In this document: positions 1-12,683 of the stretch, one piece after another
How the letters are laid out: each line of letters opens with the position of its first letter
Numbering within the stretch: the first letter of the stretch is position 1
Assembly (NCBI GenBank): GCA_021464245.1
Contig: JADCRB010000041.1
Span: 2,594,196 to 2,658,195, forward strand
DNA: 64,000 bases
Direction: 5' to 3'
DNA from: Carallia brachiata
Taxonomy: Eukaryota > Streptophyta > Magnoliopsida > Malpighiales > Rhizophoraceae
Translations under genes and position numbers: made by a program
Notes under the pieces: generated by a model
Databases searched by the model: none
What the model was told of the DNA's origin: nothing
Seen by the model: only the letters and a program-made list of their open reading frames with translations

Positions 1-1235
1 ACAACTTTTGGTTACCTCCACTAGAGTTGGGTACCAAGCCCCCGACTGGTAACTTTAAACCCATCCAAAGTAAAAGTTATATGTGAAAAAAGAAAAGTAG
101 ACAATTTATGCAAAATGGCTTAAAATCTCTCTTTCTTTTAACTAACTTTCCTTATTGGCTTATACAAATAATATATTTATAGTGTATAAATATTTATAAT
201 ATTCTTAATTTTAATTTTTTAATATTTATAGTCTATATGTAGAGACTCCGTGTAATAAACCCCATTGTAACTTGATAATCACGTGTTCGAGTTACACAAA
301 TAATTTCTTTATAAAAATAAAAATAAAACTGTACAAATCTGACTCTTCATTGTACTGTAAAATGCGAGTCTCATGTCTTAAAACACTCTTTTTTTAGGTA
401 GTGAGTATTGTAATCTTAAAAAACATATCCAAAAAAAAAAATTGATGGAGATGAGAATATTTAGATGTATTTGTGGTCACTTTGGAAATTGATTAAATAA
501 CATATGAAGATATTTGTAGCAAAGTCGTTGTAACTCTAACTGGAAACAATTGAGGAATGGTCCTTAGTTCGTTTATACGTGTCCAATGTAGATTTAAAAA
601 TGCTTCAATTAACCAAAAAAAAAAAAAAGATAAAGAACCAAATTTAAGGAAGGACAATAAAAAGAAAAAAGAAAAAGGTGACCTTAGTTGACTTAAGAAT
701 TTTTTATTCGAAAAAATTAAAAACAACTATATCTCTTATCAAATTTAGTTAATAATAAAATGAAGTAGAGAAAAAATATTCATATAATCAAACAATCGAA
801 TATGTTTGCATTTCTTTTATTTTACTGGCGACGAAAATTTTGTTGAAAGTTGTATTTGTTTCCCACAATTTCCTTATGTATGGAAAGTTTATATACAATT
901 TATTAGTATCATTTTTAATCGTTTTATTGTACGTACACATAAAAATTCACTCCTCGGCTACACTATTAGCAGTCTCATGGCATTTCTCCTTTGTAAAAAC
1001 CTATTTAAATACACGAAATGACAAGACTCTCACAGTATAGAAGTATAGAATATAGAAAAGATGCAATCTTAATTTATTTTTATAAAGAATCATTTCTTCA
1101 ATCCAAACCGTGACCTTCAAATTATAATGCTCACCTTAATTCTATTCTGTGTTAACATCCTTAAATTTGAACTCCTCAGTCTCTCCTTAAATTTGAACTT
1201 CCTCGTCTCCCTCCAAATAAGAAAGTGATGACTTA
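1..1235. other. AT-rich intergenic, no gene seen
   Basis: I see no convincing coding region. Reading frames here are short and rich in Phe, Leu and Lys from homopolymer runs. A stretch near 240-300 has a weak tRNA-promoter-like string (GTGTTCGAGTTAC, like a B box) and could be an old SINE scrap, but I could not find its borders. Confidence 0.5.
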
Positions 1236-1520
1236 CGGTGTGTTTGTTTCTTATAAAATATATATTTTACAAAAAAAAAATTTTAAAGGTTTTTTGGCAT
1301 TTGTTTCACGGAAAATATTTTACATAGGTAAAATTTGAAAAAAATTTTCAGATTTTCAGGTAAAATAACTTCTCCTTTTGCAGAGCTGAATTTATTTTCA
1401 GGAAAAACACAAACTGTACTATAAGTAAGTGATAAAGAAAAATTATTATTTTCACTGTAAATATTTTTTTCTATAAATATTTTATAAATGTAAGTTATTT
1501 TACAGTAAACAAATAGACCA
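1236..1520. mobile_element. PIF/Harbinger-like MITE
   Basis: The 285-bp segment has terminal inverted repeats: the left end reads GGTGTGTTTGTTTCTTATAA and the reverse complement of the right end reads GGTCTATTTGTTTACTGTAA. TTA occurs directly outside both ends (1233-1235 and 1521-1523), the target site usual for PIF/Harbinger (Tourist-like) elements. It has no coding capacity. Superfamily assignment is inferred from the TIR style and the 3-bp target site. Confidence 0.6.
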
Positions 1521-1523
1521 TTA

Positions 1524-2539
1524 AAGTCAGTGAGATTGTAGCAGACTTTCTTCCAATTCAATCATAACTCTAATTCTCGCTATTTTCTGTTGACGTGAGC
1601 TGTACACTATGAGTTGTAAGGATAGATTTTCGGGTTCTTGAATGGGAGATTGTTTCCATGTTGATCTCATATCCCATAAGTCTAGGCTAAGAATCCTGTA
1701 ATAGTATTTTTTGCATGCCTAAATCAATCCACTAATTAGGGAGCCTGGTTGTAAAGCTTCATGGTGAGAATGAAATCAAGTTCTTATTTTCAACATTTTT
1801 TTTTTTTCTAGAGCAACACTGCACTCCTTGATATTTTCTTATCCTAAAGCAACCCATTCAATACATGTAATTTACTTGTCTTAAAAAGTTACCCATCTAA
1901 ACTTCGATTTCCACATATTTTACACCATTTCTCCGTCATGAGTTTTTTAACTGAAAAAAAAAAAAAAAACCCTCTGATGTCCTTTAGTTTCTTTCTATCT
2001 ATTTCTTAATAAGATCACATTACATCAAATAAGCCCATTGCAAAAGTTGTCTAACCTGGTAGAAATGCTTTAATTTTGGCCTAGACAGAAGAAACTAGAG
2101 ACTCTGTTTAAAATGCTTGTTTTTGTTTCTATTTGAGCTCCGCCCTCAAATTCAAAAAGATATAATTATGAGAAGTGCCATATGAAGCTCCAATAATTGA
2201 CTCATTTGCCCATGCCTTCTGCATGTGTTTGAAAATATATCCTTTATCTCAGATAAGTCTACAATTAGTTCATTCAGTGTCTGTTGCATGAATGAATTGG
2301 AATGTGTCCTGAAACCCTATGGAAAAAATCATTTTCAGTGCTGCACAAACTTACTCACTCCAGAACATGACCAGCTAGAGACTGCAGTGAATGGTAACAA
2401 CATCAAAAAGAATACCTGAGCATAAAAGCAGTTGATCCAATTGATTAATATCTCATACATATGGAAGATCTCTCAGTGTTCAGAAATTAACACATTTGAA
2501 TTTGTTTCACAGGGAATGCTTTTAGAATGTACATCCATG
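1524..2539. other. Intergenic, one short unidentified ORF
   Basis: There is a 64-codon open frame on the plus strand (2225-2419) that I do not recognise. It sits directly upstream of the acetyltransferase remnant, but its translation does not look like the N-terminus of that family. No other gene is supported. Confidence 0.4.
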
Positions 2540-2935
2540 ATCATATCAAGAACAGTGTTTAGCCACATCCTTGGTTTCTGACAAATTTTTCTTCACAATA
2601 GGCCTATTGGTGCCATTTCAGTGACAAAAAATTCAGGTTATGGTATATTGAGAGGTGAACTTGGCTATGTTTTGGCTTCCCAATATTGGGGCAAGGGGAT
2701 TGCTACAAGGGCAGTGCAAAGGGTGGCGAAAACTATATTTAGTGAGTGGCCACACCTGGAGAGGCTTGAAGCTCTCTACTCGGTGTAGAAAACCAGGGGT
2801 AGCAGAGGCTGTTAAAGAAGGCTGGAAAAAGAGAAAAATATTATGGCTATAAGTTCTATCCGGATAAAGCCACATTGCTGGCACCCATAAAAAAGGCTAA
2901 GGCAGCCAATAGAGAAAACACTGATAGCAAGCATA
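2540..2935 (+). pseudogene. GNAT acetyltransferase pseudogene (RimJ/RimL-like)
   Basis: Plus-strand translation gives the core of a plant GNAT N-acetyltransferase: a PHPWF-like stretch, then RPIGAISVTKNSGY, RGELGYVLASQYWGKGIAT (acetyl-CoA-binding loop, around 2649-2710), EWPHLERLEAL, and a tail with QRLLKKAG and KFYPDKATLL. The frame is broken by an in-frame stop near 2565, a frameshift at about 2780-2785 and a stop in the motif that normally reads ENxGSQR. The N-terminal half is missing. This is a dead fragment of a family that transfers acetyl groups to amines or protein N-termini; the original substrate cannot be inferred. No active homologue is present in the window. Confidence 0.75.
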
Positions 2936-3361
2936 GACCACAAGGAGATTTGCAACAACATGACAGTTGATATCGAGATAAACATCCCCCCCCTCTTCCC
3001 TCGAGAACTTGCAATAACATGATGCTAAAGGTGCCCCTTGTCTTGAAGGAAACAATTGTTTTCTATAGCTAGTTTGCTGGCACACCCATCGAAACAAAGA
3101 TTATATCTTCCCAAAGCTCACTACTAAGTCTTCGTGCCAAGCACAATAAAAACATTTAATCTGTGGTGTGCTCCCTACAGGTTTTGCAGAGAAACAGCCC
3201 ATGGAACCCATTTTATAAATCAAGAAGTAAATAAAAAAGCAAATGGTAGCATTCAAATCAGAAAGCATAACATTTAAACTACAACTACTAGCAAATTGAA
3301 GAAAAGTTCTATATTAGCCAAGCATATTGATAACCGAGTTTCCTAATAAATAAAAGAGTAA
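2936..3361. other. 3' flank of the GeBP-like gene
   Basis: No gene is seen. This stretch lies downstream of the minus-strand GeBP-like reading frame and probably includes its 3' UTR. It holds a short run of C residues near 2986-2996. Confidence 0.4.
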
Positions 3362-4470
3362 CTAAGCATTTAGTTTCCCCTTAGCATAGTAATGATAAGA
3401 GAATGCGATATCCTTCACCAGTTCAATCTGCTGCAGAAAAAGTTCAACATCCTTCACCTGCAGATCCTTCCACTTCTCTTCCATTTCAGTCTTTTTCTCT
3501 CCGTCCACCACATGTAGTCTCTCCTTCACCACAAGATTAGCCATCTCTGCAAAACTCTTCCATCCCAACCTCCATGCCATCTCTGTCTTGTCTTCCTCCT
3601 CATTTTCTGTATTCATTCCCTTTCCCTTTCTGCCCTTAACAGTAGCACTGCCACTGCCACTGCCACCGCCCCATATCTTTTTTGACAACTCAAAAAGCTT
3701 CTGTTCATGGGGTTTAGAAAAAGCCTTATTTTCACCCTTCTTCCCTTAGCAAAATTCTCGAACTTTTTCTTCAGTCTCCAAATAATAAACTTCAACTGAA
3801 CCAATTTCACATCAAAATGTAGAGACTTTTTTATGAAATCATGGAAGGCATTCATATCTTTTGTAGGGTCAGTCTCATTTTTTTGGGTAAACTCACAATA
3901 ACCTTCCAACAAAGCAATCTCATCCTCCTCGCTCCACGACCGCTCAACCGGCTTCTTCTTTTCAGTATGGGACTTCTCTTCAGATTCCGCATCCTTTTTG
4001 GCTCGCTTGACCAGAGTCCCCTCAGCGTCCGAGACCCTTCTCTTCTCGCCCACTGTCACCAACACCAACGGCTCGGATGAACTTGTGGGCTCGAATTTGA
4101 CAACCGCTGCGGTAGTTTTAGGCTCTGACTCTGACTCATCTTCCGACTCAGAGCCGGACACAGAATCAGATTCTGTGGGCTCAGCTTCTTTTTCTTGTTG
4201 CTGCTGTTGTTGTTGTTGGGTCCCAGCAGCATCTGGCTTCTTTAGTGCCAACTTTGAGGAGGGCGTCGGATCCTCGGTATCCTCGGACTCAGACTCTGAA
4301 TGGTCGGATTCAACATCATCTTCTTGTTGTTGGGTTACAACATCTTGCTTCTTCTTCGTTGCAGCTTTTGGGGTTTTGGGCTGGGGCGTATCCTCCTCCG
4401 AAGAAGTAGAAGAGGCAGAGGGCTGCTCTTTCGATGGCGCCTTTGCCTTTCTAACTTTCTTACGAGCCAT
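3362..4470 (-). pseudogene. GeBP/STOREKEEPER-like (DUF573) transcription factor with a frameshift
   Basis: Intronless, as GeBP-family genes usually are. The ATG at 4470 opens a Lys-rich N-terminus (MARKKVRK), then a long acidic Ser/Glu region with an 8-residue Gln tract, a basic KRAKK nuclear-signal-like patch, and the DUF573 DNA-binding domain starting at RSWSEEDEIALLEGY (about residues 178-245). At about 3740-3745 a single A is missing from a GGAAAG-type run. The original frame then runs off into low-complexity sequence, while the next frame carries on with the family C-terminus: FSKPHEQKLFELSKKIW, MAWRLGWKSFAEMANL and a Leu-rich helix, ending at 3362. Without the missing base the protein would be about 370 residues. 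The family regulates transcription of developmental and cytokinin-response genes in plants. The defect could be a real null allele, a young pseudogene or a sequencing error. Confidence 0.85.
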
Positions 4471-6048
4471 GGACAGACAGATTCTATTCTAGAAAATAAG
4501 CAGGAAGAATTTTGTTTTGTTTTGTGGTTTCGTAGGAGGTATTAATATTGAGCGTCCGTATATATCTCAGTGTTTTTGGTTCGGAGAATATTTCAGACGA
4601 TGCCGTAATTATTATTTTTAAAATAATAATTGATATTTTTAAAATATAAAAAATAATAAATATTTTAAAAATATTAATTTTTATTTTAATCGAAATAAAT
4701 TTTAAGATAAAAATTATTGAGATATTAAATTCTTTTATTAATATTTAAAATATGGGGACAGAGACGGAACTTGCCTAATAATGACCGTTTGATATGGGAA
4801 ACTATTCTTGACCGTCCGATTGTGAGGAATTTGGAAGGACCATCGATACGCCTGCAAGCTGCAAGCAACTAAAATAAAAGTGGGTCAAAATTAAAAAAAT
4901 CAAAATTAATAGACTTTATTTAATCTTTATTATGCATTTGATTACAGATTAAGGGTTTCATTACTTGGTATAACAAAATATCTTAAGAATTTATCTGTAA
5001 TGTAATAAAAAAATAAATTTTTTTATAATTACATGCATAAAATATGCAACAAAAAAATTATTATTTTTCTTGTCTACAGTTTACTTTTATTATTACACTA
5101 AATGTAACAATTATTGTATTATAGAACATCATCGAGACACATCCAGCCGGCCATTAACATTTACCCACATATTAATATACAGTTATGATTGATCAAAATT
5201 TAATTAATTGTATTCCCTTGTATGCATGTATCGATGTTTTCAATTTTTTTAAAAAAACGAAAAAAATGAATTGATTATAGAGGTTTTAATATGTATAATT
5301 AATTAAAGATAGGAGGCAAGTTAGCACCAAAATTAAAGCATAAAACGAAGGAATTTAGTTCCCTCCTAAGATAATAATGCCACTCTTTTTCCAGCCACAG
5401 TTGACATGATTTTTTGATACAGTGATATAATTATCCCAAAAAAACCATTAAAATGGACGCAATCAATCGTCACACGAGTAAGCCAACCCATTCCTTACGA
5501 GAAGATGAAAGGGTTGCTACTGGCATTTGAAATTTTGAATCAAGGAAAAAGATATGGGGCAGATGAATGGGTTGTCAGCCATCAATCAAGGGATCATGTC
5601 TTCATGTTTGTTAAGGGTTATTGTTTGTTGATGAAAATAAAATTTTAAAATATTATTTATTGTAAATAATAAAATTTTAAAATTTTAATTTTTATTATAA
5701 TATTTGGTTAGGGTGTTGAAAATATTATTTCGTGTTTAATAAAATTCTGTAAAATAAAATATTAAAAATTTATTTTTTTGTCAAATTTTTCGCTTCCTTA
5801 ATTTCTCTCTTAGGCTATGTTTACTAATTTTATCCTTCAAATACACAAATATAAGTTTTTTTAAGACTTAATTGGTTGATATATTGACTCATTAATATAG
5901 TTTAAAATTCTCCAATAAGATAAGAGATAATAATAAAAAAAACGGTGCTATTGAGTAATAGATTTTATTTACTTTATTCACTTTGAATGATAACAATATA
6001 TCACTTTTACTTTTTAAAATTTTCCGTTCAATTTTTTTTTTTTTTTTT
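4471..6048. other. Upstream region of GeBP-like gene and AT-rich intergenic
   Basis: The first ~100 bp would hold the GeBP-like 5' UTR and promoter. The remainder (to about 6048) is AT-rich with scattered A and T runs, and has no gene I can support. A stretch from about 5610 to 5775 is full of repeated AAAATTTTAAAATA-like words and may be an old MITE. Confidence 0.4.
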
Positions 6049-6246
6049 TCACTCAATTAAAAGGTAGAAACTGGAAAATGACATCCGCTCGTTTTGAGCG
6101 GATGTCACTTTCCCGAAAGAAGGCTTGCTTTTTACATTATTTAGCATTTTATTGTCCGTGGGTTTTTCATTTTCACCGCCCCAAACGCCGTAAAATGGGG
6201 AAAATGATTTTCTGAACTTAACTTTACGGATAAACAAACACACCCA
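6049..6246. mobile_element. MITE-like terminal fragment with strong hairpin
   Basis: The right end reads GGATAAACAAACACACCC; its reverse complement GGGTGTGTTTGTTTATCC is a PIF/Harbinger-style terminus. Inside is a near-perfect hairpin (6073-6090 paired with 6096-6113, loop GTTTT). The left end and target duplication could not be fixed. A 64-codon minus-strand frame through it has no recognisable protein and is probably incidental. Confidence 0.4.
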
Positions 6247-6249
6247 ACA

Positions 6250-9200
6250 GTAAATATCTTTCCTTTTTAATAATAATTAATATATTTCCTCAAAAAAATA
6301 ATTAATATATTACAACTGATTACTCAAATTAATAATTTTTCCTTTTGTCAAGTAATCTTCTAAATAGTTTTTTTAAATTTTTTTAACAAAATAGTTAATA
6401 CATTACAATTAAAAATAGTAAAAAAAATTTCTTATTTACTTAGTTATATTATATTTTTAATTTATGCTTTAATTTGAATAAAATCTTTTGTTAAATTATT
6501 CTTTAAACTTTAAATATAGTCTCTTTCTACTCCAAAAATCATTAATTTTAAAACTTTTTATTCGATATATTGTTTTTATTAAAACGTATTAAATTTTTAA
6601 AAAAAATTTAGACTAATTTTTTCATCATTAAAAAATGAAAATACATAAATTAGTTTTAAATAAAAATATATAAATTAGAATGCACTTTGTCTTTAATTAA
6701 TTTATCCTTCATATAACTTAATTTTATAATATTATTGTATATTAAATTATAAATTACATCTAATTAAATCTCTCGAATATATTATTATAATATTTATAAT
6801 ATTTAAATTTTATATATTATCATATTTCTTTTTTTTTTTTTGTTTATAAGGAACCTATTAAGCATATAAGGGAAGGGGAAATGAGGTTGGTAGAGGTTGA
6901 ACTCCCCACCTCATAGTTGAGGAGTACTCCTGTTAATTACTAAAGTAAATGTTCAACCTCATGTACTATCATATTTCACTCATCAGTATTTTTACCTAAT
7001 ATATATTAAATATCGGTTTACCAATTCAACCCTAATTTAACCGATAGAGTCAGTTAAATTTTGGACCATTAAATTTTTTAATTTAATGACTGGTTAGATT
7101 CTTAAAATTTTGATATGCATATATAAATAGGTGATGGAAAATTATTAATGAAATTCATTAGGCGAAAACTACTATTGAATGTCAAAATTATAAAAATAAA
7201 AAAAGAGAATGAAATAAAATATTAGACTCTATCGAATAAATTATACAATCACTTCAATGTTATATTGCTATATAACGTATATGGCGTATAAGAATTCTTA
7301 TGCGATAGATGAGTGAAGGGTAAAGGGCATCTTAAATTATATTTAGTCCATCCAATTGACTCTCTGGCACCCAAGGCTCTTAAGACATGTTGATGGTATT
7401 TTGTCTGTATTTTGGCCAGTTCCTTCAACTTTGGGTTTTTTTTTTGGGACAAAAGTTCCAAATTGCTACGATCAAAAAAAGTCAATACAAAGCGAGCAAG
7501 AAAATTGGGAAGTTCCATTCTTAAAGGCAAAACAAAACAACACTGGGAATTTGGAATATGCTTGTAAAGTAAGTGCAATTGGATGCTTACTTTAGTATTA
7601 GTAACGCAAGTTTTTAATGTAATGTGTGCCTAGAATCAAGAAGTTTAGGAATAGCACTGTTGTTTGTATATGATTGTAGAAGCAATTAAGGATAGATGTA
7701 AGCATTCTTTGATGCAATTTTTTGAACAATTCAGAGATTTTACATTTACTAAACTCAAGTTTTTCTAACAGAAAATTAATTAGCGATTGTCATGCTTGCT
7801 AGTAATGTGCTAACATCAGAGCCTTACCATCTTCTCGCCGATTATGCCATCGTTATAGATTAAAACTAACGTAATTCATCTTCCTAACGCAAACTAAGAC
7901 CATCAAATTCACATGTTAATTTATGCGACAATATTTGGTTAATTTAAAGAATATTAAAAGACTCCGGTACTAACGTGATCATCTCTTGCTTAAGTTTAGA
8001 AATGTTAACTTGAATAACAATACAAACATAAACTCAAATTCAATCCACCACTCAATTTCAATTCATTCAATCATTTCTACTAAATCATGGTAACTTTAAA
8101 ATACAAATATTTCAAAAATTACAATTTAGAAAGAAATTTTATTTAAGTAGAATGCTATCTTGTCAATTAATCATTATTGAAAATTTTATATAGCAAAATA
8201 AAAAGCATAAAATTGGAAAAAATATGACAAGAATAAAAATTATAATTAAAGTACAATTTACTCTATCACTCAATTTTCATTTTATAAAACTTTGATCTGT
8301 CAATGAGAACCATATCGTCTGAAGGACAAAAATGGATATTTTAGAGTTTGAAGCTAAGACTTGATAAAACTCGACCCAATCGAGTTAGAGGGTTCTCATG
8401 TGAATTGAGAATCCTAAAACTCAACCAAAATGCGACTGAGTCAACTGAGTTTTCTCAGTTTACTTGTCTCATCGGATTTCTAGCCAACTTAGCCTGGTTG
8501 ATTTTTCAATTTCGTCGTGTCACCGATCCCACCAGCGAATCGTGTTCAATGGCATTGAAGTAAAAGAAGACATTTTTGGCTTAATCTTATCTGTCATACT
8601 TTTTTTTGGCGCCGGGAGGGGGGGAGGGGGGTGGGGGTGGTGGGAATAGTGAAAATACAATCCAGCGAATACAATAGACATACAGTGATTTAAATTTTCA
8701 AATCGTAAAAATTAAATTAAATTTTAAAAAAATAAATTATTAAATAAATTGCATACTTATTACGTGTTCTAATAATTGTGTCCATATAACATTATCCCTT
8801 TTTTTTAACCTCTCATTAATTCTTGAGTGGTTATTTGATGGTCTTCGAGGCGTGGGCCGGCTAATTATGCAAACTTGCCTTATGCAATTAGTATTCTCCT
8901 ATTTTGGCAAATGCGGTCTTTATTATTTTATAGGAAAATATGGATAATAATCTGAATCGTGAAATTGTGGAAAATATAATAAATTTTAAAAAAATTGTTA
9001 AACTGTTGGATTAATTGTATATCTCTTATATAGAGTGACGGATCTATAAAATATGTTCACGGAGAATAAACTTTATATGTACAAAAAAAACAAAAATTAA
9101 TATATAATATAAAAATAAAAAATTAATTTAATTATTCTAAGTAATAAACATTATAATTATATTATATGTGAATTTTAATGTTTTAAATTTTATTGAAATA

Positions 9201-9537
9201 ATTTTAAAAATAAATGAAAATGATTTCAATAAATACATTGTAAATGAATTACCAAGGAAATAAAAAAAAAAAACGAAACCAATTTGCTTTGAAAAAAAAA
9301 AGAAGAGAAAGAAAGCGAAGAAACCAAGAGAAAGAAACTGATTGTTTTGACAACACAAAAAAGAGGCAAAATAGAAAAAAGAAAAAGAAAGCAAGGAGAA
9401 AAAGAAAAAAACAGGCGAAGAAGAAGAAAAAAAAAAGACGGGAAGCGTAAAAGGATAAAAGGGAAGGCTTAGAAGCAAGAAAAAAGAAGAAAAGGAAAAT
9501 ACAAGAAGGTGAAAACCGTGGAGTTGATCTGGGACTT
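6250..9537. other. AT-rich intergenic, no recognised gene
   Basis: Short open frames occur at 7249-7578 (minus, 109 codons) and 8348-8563 (plus, 71 codons) but match no family I know. 8610-8644 is a G-rich tract of several G runs. 9244-9500 is strongly purine (A/G)-rich on the plus strand and gives artificial Lys/Arg or Phe/Leu frames. None is a supported gene. Confidence 0.45.
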
Positions 9538-9545
9538 GGTGGGAC

Positions 9546-9975
9546 CATTGGTGTTAAAATCGAATTAGATTAGTTGGTTCAATTGATTTAGTCAGTGATC
9601 AGCGAAGAGTTTGATCTAGTTTAAGACTATTTTTTTAAGAAAAAAAGTCGAACAGGTCAAAATCACTAAAAAATAATCAAATTTGATAAAAATTAAAACA
9701 GTTAGACTGGTTCAAAGCAGATCAAAAAATTTATAAATTATAATTTGATTTTAAATTTTTTTTAATTATAGTTTCAGCACTTAATTTGATTAAAAATTTT
9801 AATATAATCTTAAATTTAATTAAAATTAAAAAAAATAATATTTAATTAATATATATAAGTATTATTTTTTTAAATTAATTTTATACGTATATATTATTAA
9901 ATATCAATTTGACCAATTGAACATTAAATTACTAATACTTTTAATTCAAAGATTTGTTTGATTCTGACAACGTTG
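9546..9975. mobile_element. hAT-like non-autonomous element, copy 1
   Basis: Flanked by the 8-bp direct repeat GGTGGGAC (9538-9545 and 9976-9983). Inverted ends: left CATTGGTGTTAAAATCGAAT, reverse complement of right CAACGTTGTCAGAATCAAAC. It is 430 bp, non-coding, with degenerate 'ggttcaattgattta' type words. The 8-bp duplication and CA-starting ends fit hAT. It belongs to the same group as the elements at 42812, 49166 and 61842, and is the most decayed of the four. Confidence 0.65.
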
Positions 9976-9983
9976 GGTGGGAC

Positions 9984-12140
9984 ATGCAAGAAATTGAGGG
10001 GAGGCAAAAGTTCTTACTACTAGGCTAGAGTTTTATGCTTGTGAAAATTTACCTACTAAAAATAATAACCTAATTTTAGGGTGGGCAATTGCTCACCCTC
10101 ACGACCATGTGGATCCGTCAATATTTCTATATTTTATTGACTGTGTTTATATAATCTTATTCTTATTTTATTTCAAAAGAAATTATAGTTATTTTTTTGG
10201 TGGAAAAAAATTATAATTATTGGATGTAAGTCATCTGCTTTTACAAGCTCATTAAAATTTAGGGCTGTTGGTTTCCAAGGATTTATTGAAGGATACGATT
10301 AAATGGTTGTCATTTTCGTTGGTTATTAAGTAGATGTTACTATACGATTTGTTAAATAAAATATATGACAAAAAATTTAAAATATACCATTTTTAATAAT
10401 AATATATGACGTATTAGATAAAATTATACGACAGAATATAAAAATTATAATAATAATAATGAAAATTATAAAAATTCATTTATTAGTTAGAAAATTATGG
10501 AAGCTGTCTAACTAACAACCAAAAAGTATTTTTCTTTATTAAAAAAGTATTGGCAACGATGAACTCTCTTTAGACTTAAATTTAAGATTTAGTTTTAAAA
10601 ACGATTTTAATACTGTTGAATTATAGAACATTGATTCACGATATTAAAAGTTTAACTAGCTCTGTTATTTGTGCTACTTACGCTGGTACCAATTGAACGA
10701 ATAATTTTATCAGAAAAGATATATAATTTATTTTTATATAAATTATTTTTATAATTTTTTAATTTGATGCCTTAAAACTTAAAAGTGAGTCAAATAAATT
10801 CAATGAAAATTGTGAGTGATAATTAAAAAAAAAAAACTAAGAACAACTCTGTATCGTCATTCTCAAACTTTTTAGGATTTTGAACTCTAATTTCGTAATT
10901 ACAAAATTTTCAGTTTGGTGCAACAAATTATTTACCAACACAACTATAAACGAAAAATGTAAATGGACGGGTCGCACTTGCCCCTTCAATGACGGGTTAA
11001 CCAATTTTAAATATTTTTAGTAAAAAAGTATATTTTCAGATAAAAATGAGTTTAAGAAAGTACCGAATACAATTGATTAGATTTAATATGCAATCAGATA
11101 TATTTAATGTATAAAAAAAATAATAATTATTTTTTTTCTTCTATTTAATTGTATACTGAATATATTTAATTATACATTAAATTTAATTAGTTACATTCGT
11201 CCACTTTCTAAAATAATATTTCTTTTAGAAATGTAACGGGCTCATATTTTTATCATAAAACAACATTGGGACCTTAAAAAGAAAGGGAAGGAAAGCCAAG
11301 CCTATGGGCAGGAAATGCACCGCCACTGTTGCTGCTATGAAGCGGCAAAATTTTCCTCCCCTAGTTGCCGCACTTGTTGGCGCCATCTTGGTCAATGAAA
11401 ATTTCTCTGGGCAAGCAAACGTTAAAACAGAATCGTATGATTCACCTCGAGAACCGCAAAGAACAATTGAACATTGGATCAATTAGTATTAGAGTTGTGT
11501 CTGAATGGATATTGGAAGGGGAAATCTACAGTAATGTGCGGCTTATTTTTCGAAGCCATTATTTTTAGAGAGAAAACTGATTTCCCAGTAGTTATTTACC
11601 TTTATATATAATAATTCAAAAAAAAAAACAAAAGATTAAAGTTAAGGGTGTTCAATATTCGGTTAACTGAATTGAATTGTAATGATTATTCTCGAATAGA
11701 AATTTTTGATTATGTAAAATTGAAAATAATTTTTAAATTAAAAATTCAATTAACTGAAAATTTTAGTTGGGTTTCAGTTAATAGAATTTAATTACAAAAA
11801 AATTTAAAATTTTAATATGAATATAGAAAACATTTTTGATATATTTTTTGAAAGAAAATTATAATTATCATTATATATGAGATAAATAAATAATTATTTA
11901 ATATATGATAATATTTTATTAACATGTGTTTTTTAATAATAGTTGCATTAATAATACTTTTTCTTATTATTAGAAAAAAATAAAAATATATATAATAACA
12001 TTCTAGTTTTGTTTGGTTTACCAATTATTAATAAAATCATTTTGGTTTTCATATTAAAAAACTGAAACTGAACTGAAAGTCTCAATTTTTGTTCAGTTCG
12101 ATTAATTAATTATAAAATTAATTCGATTAATTAAACCAAA
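9984..12140. other. AT-rich intergenic, short unidentified ORFs
   Basis: The only locally GC-richer piece is 11280-11490, with a 60-codon plus-strand frame (11304-11486) and an overlapping minus frame. I recognise neither. From about 11640 a stretch with 'ttcggttaactgaattgaatt' words, mirrored by 'actgaactgaaa...cagttcgattaatt' near 12060-12110, looks like another decayed non-coding repeat. Confidence 0.4.
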
Positions 12141-12142
12141 AT

Positions 12143-12321
12143 AATTAAATTATTCTAAATTTATAAATTTTAGAACTGACAGCGTGTTAGATTTATTAGA
12201 AAATAATTAAATTATGCTAAATTTATAAATTTTTAAAAGTTGTGCTAAATTTGTTAGAAAATAATTGAACTGTACTAGATTTATAAATTTTTAAAAGTTG
12301 TGTTAGATTTGTTAAAAAGTA
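12143..12321. repeat. Tandem repeat, ~60-bp unit, three copies
   Basis: Three diverged copies start at about 12143, 12203 and 12262. Each runs from an AATTAAATTA-type start through CTAAATTTATAAATTTT to GTTAGATTTGTTAGAAAAT. It lies immediately left of the LTR element that carries the PDS5 fragment. Confidence 0.7.
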
Positions 12322-12349
12322 TAAATGTGGTGATTTTTTTTGAAATTAA

Positions 12350-12683
12350 CCCAAAATAGAAAAACAATAGACATCCACTTGTGCTATATAAGAATTTATC
12401 CACAAAATAAAATTCACTTGAAAAATACTTTCCCATGAATAATTAATTCTCATGAACAGACTGAATAATAAAACTGATACTGATTCTTATTTATAGAGCT
12501 AAACTGAACTAACTTACTAGGAATATAATTTTAAATAGAAAATAACTCTAATTGAAAAAATAACTCTAAATAGTACTATAAATAATAAAATATATAATTT
12601 AATAAAATATAAAATATAATGATAAATATAAAATATTAGTAAATTCTTAAATAATAGAAATATTTTTTCCTTATTCCCCATCA
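12350..12683 (-). mobile_element. Left (3') LTR of the PDS5-carrying element
   Basis: 12350-12617 matches 14980-15229 in the same orientation (shared words include 'tagagctaaact', 'aacttactaggaat' and 'aataactct'). On the minus strand the sequence just before it reads GAGGACGAATTTTTTTTAAG followed by a purine-rich tract and TGATGGGG. That arrangement, end of pol then polypurine tract then LTR start, is typical of plant Ty3/Gypsy elements. I place the LTR's inner border at 12683 (plus-strand CATCA end). The outer border is not clear. Confidence 0.6.

Noticed and set aside
236..312. tRNA gene
   Set aside because: Only a B-box-like word is present; no cloverleaf arms could be paired.
3841..4545. 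Plus-strand frames of 79-164 codons opposite the GeBP-like gene
   Set aside because: Antisense shadows of the acidic Ser/Glu and poly-Gln coding sequence.
9137..9548. Phe/Leu-rich minus frames and Lys/Arg-rich plus frame
   Set aside because: Produced by an A/G-rich tract; no domain or start context.
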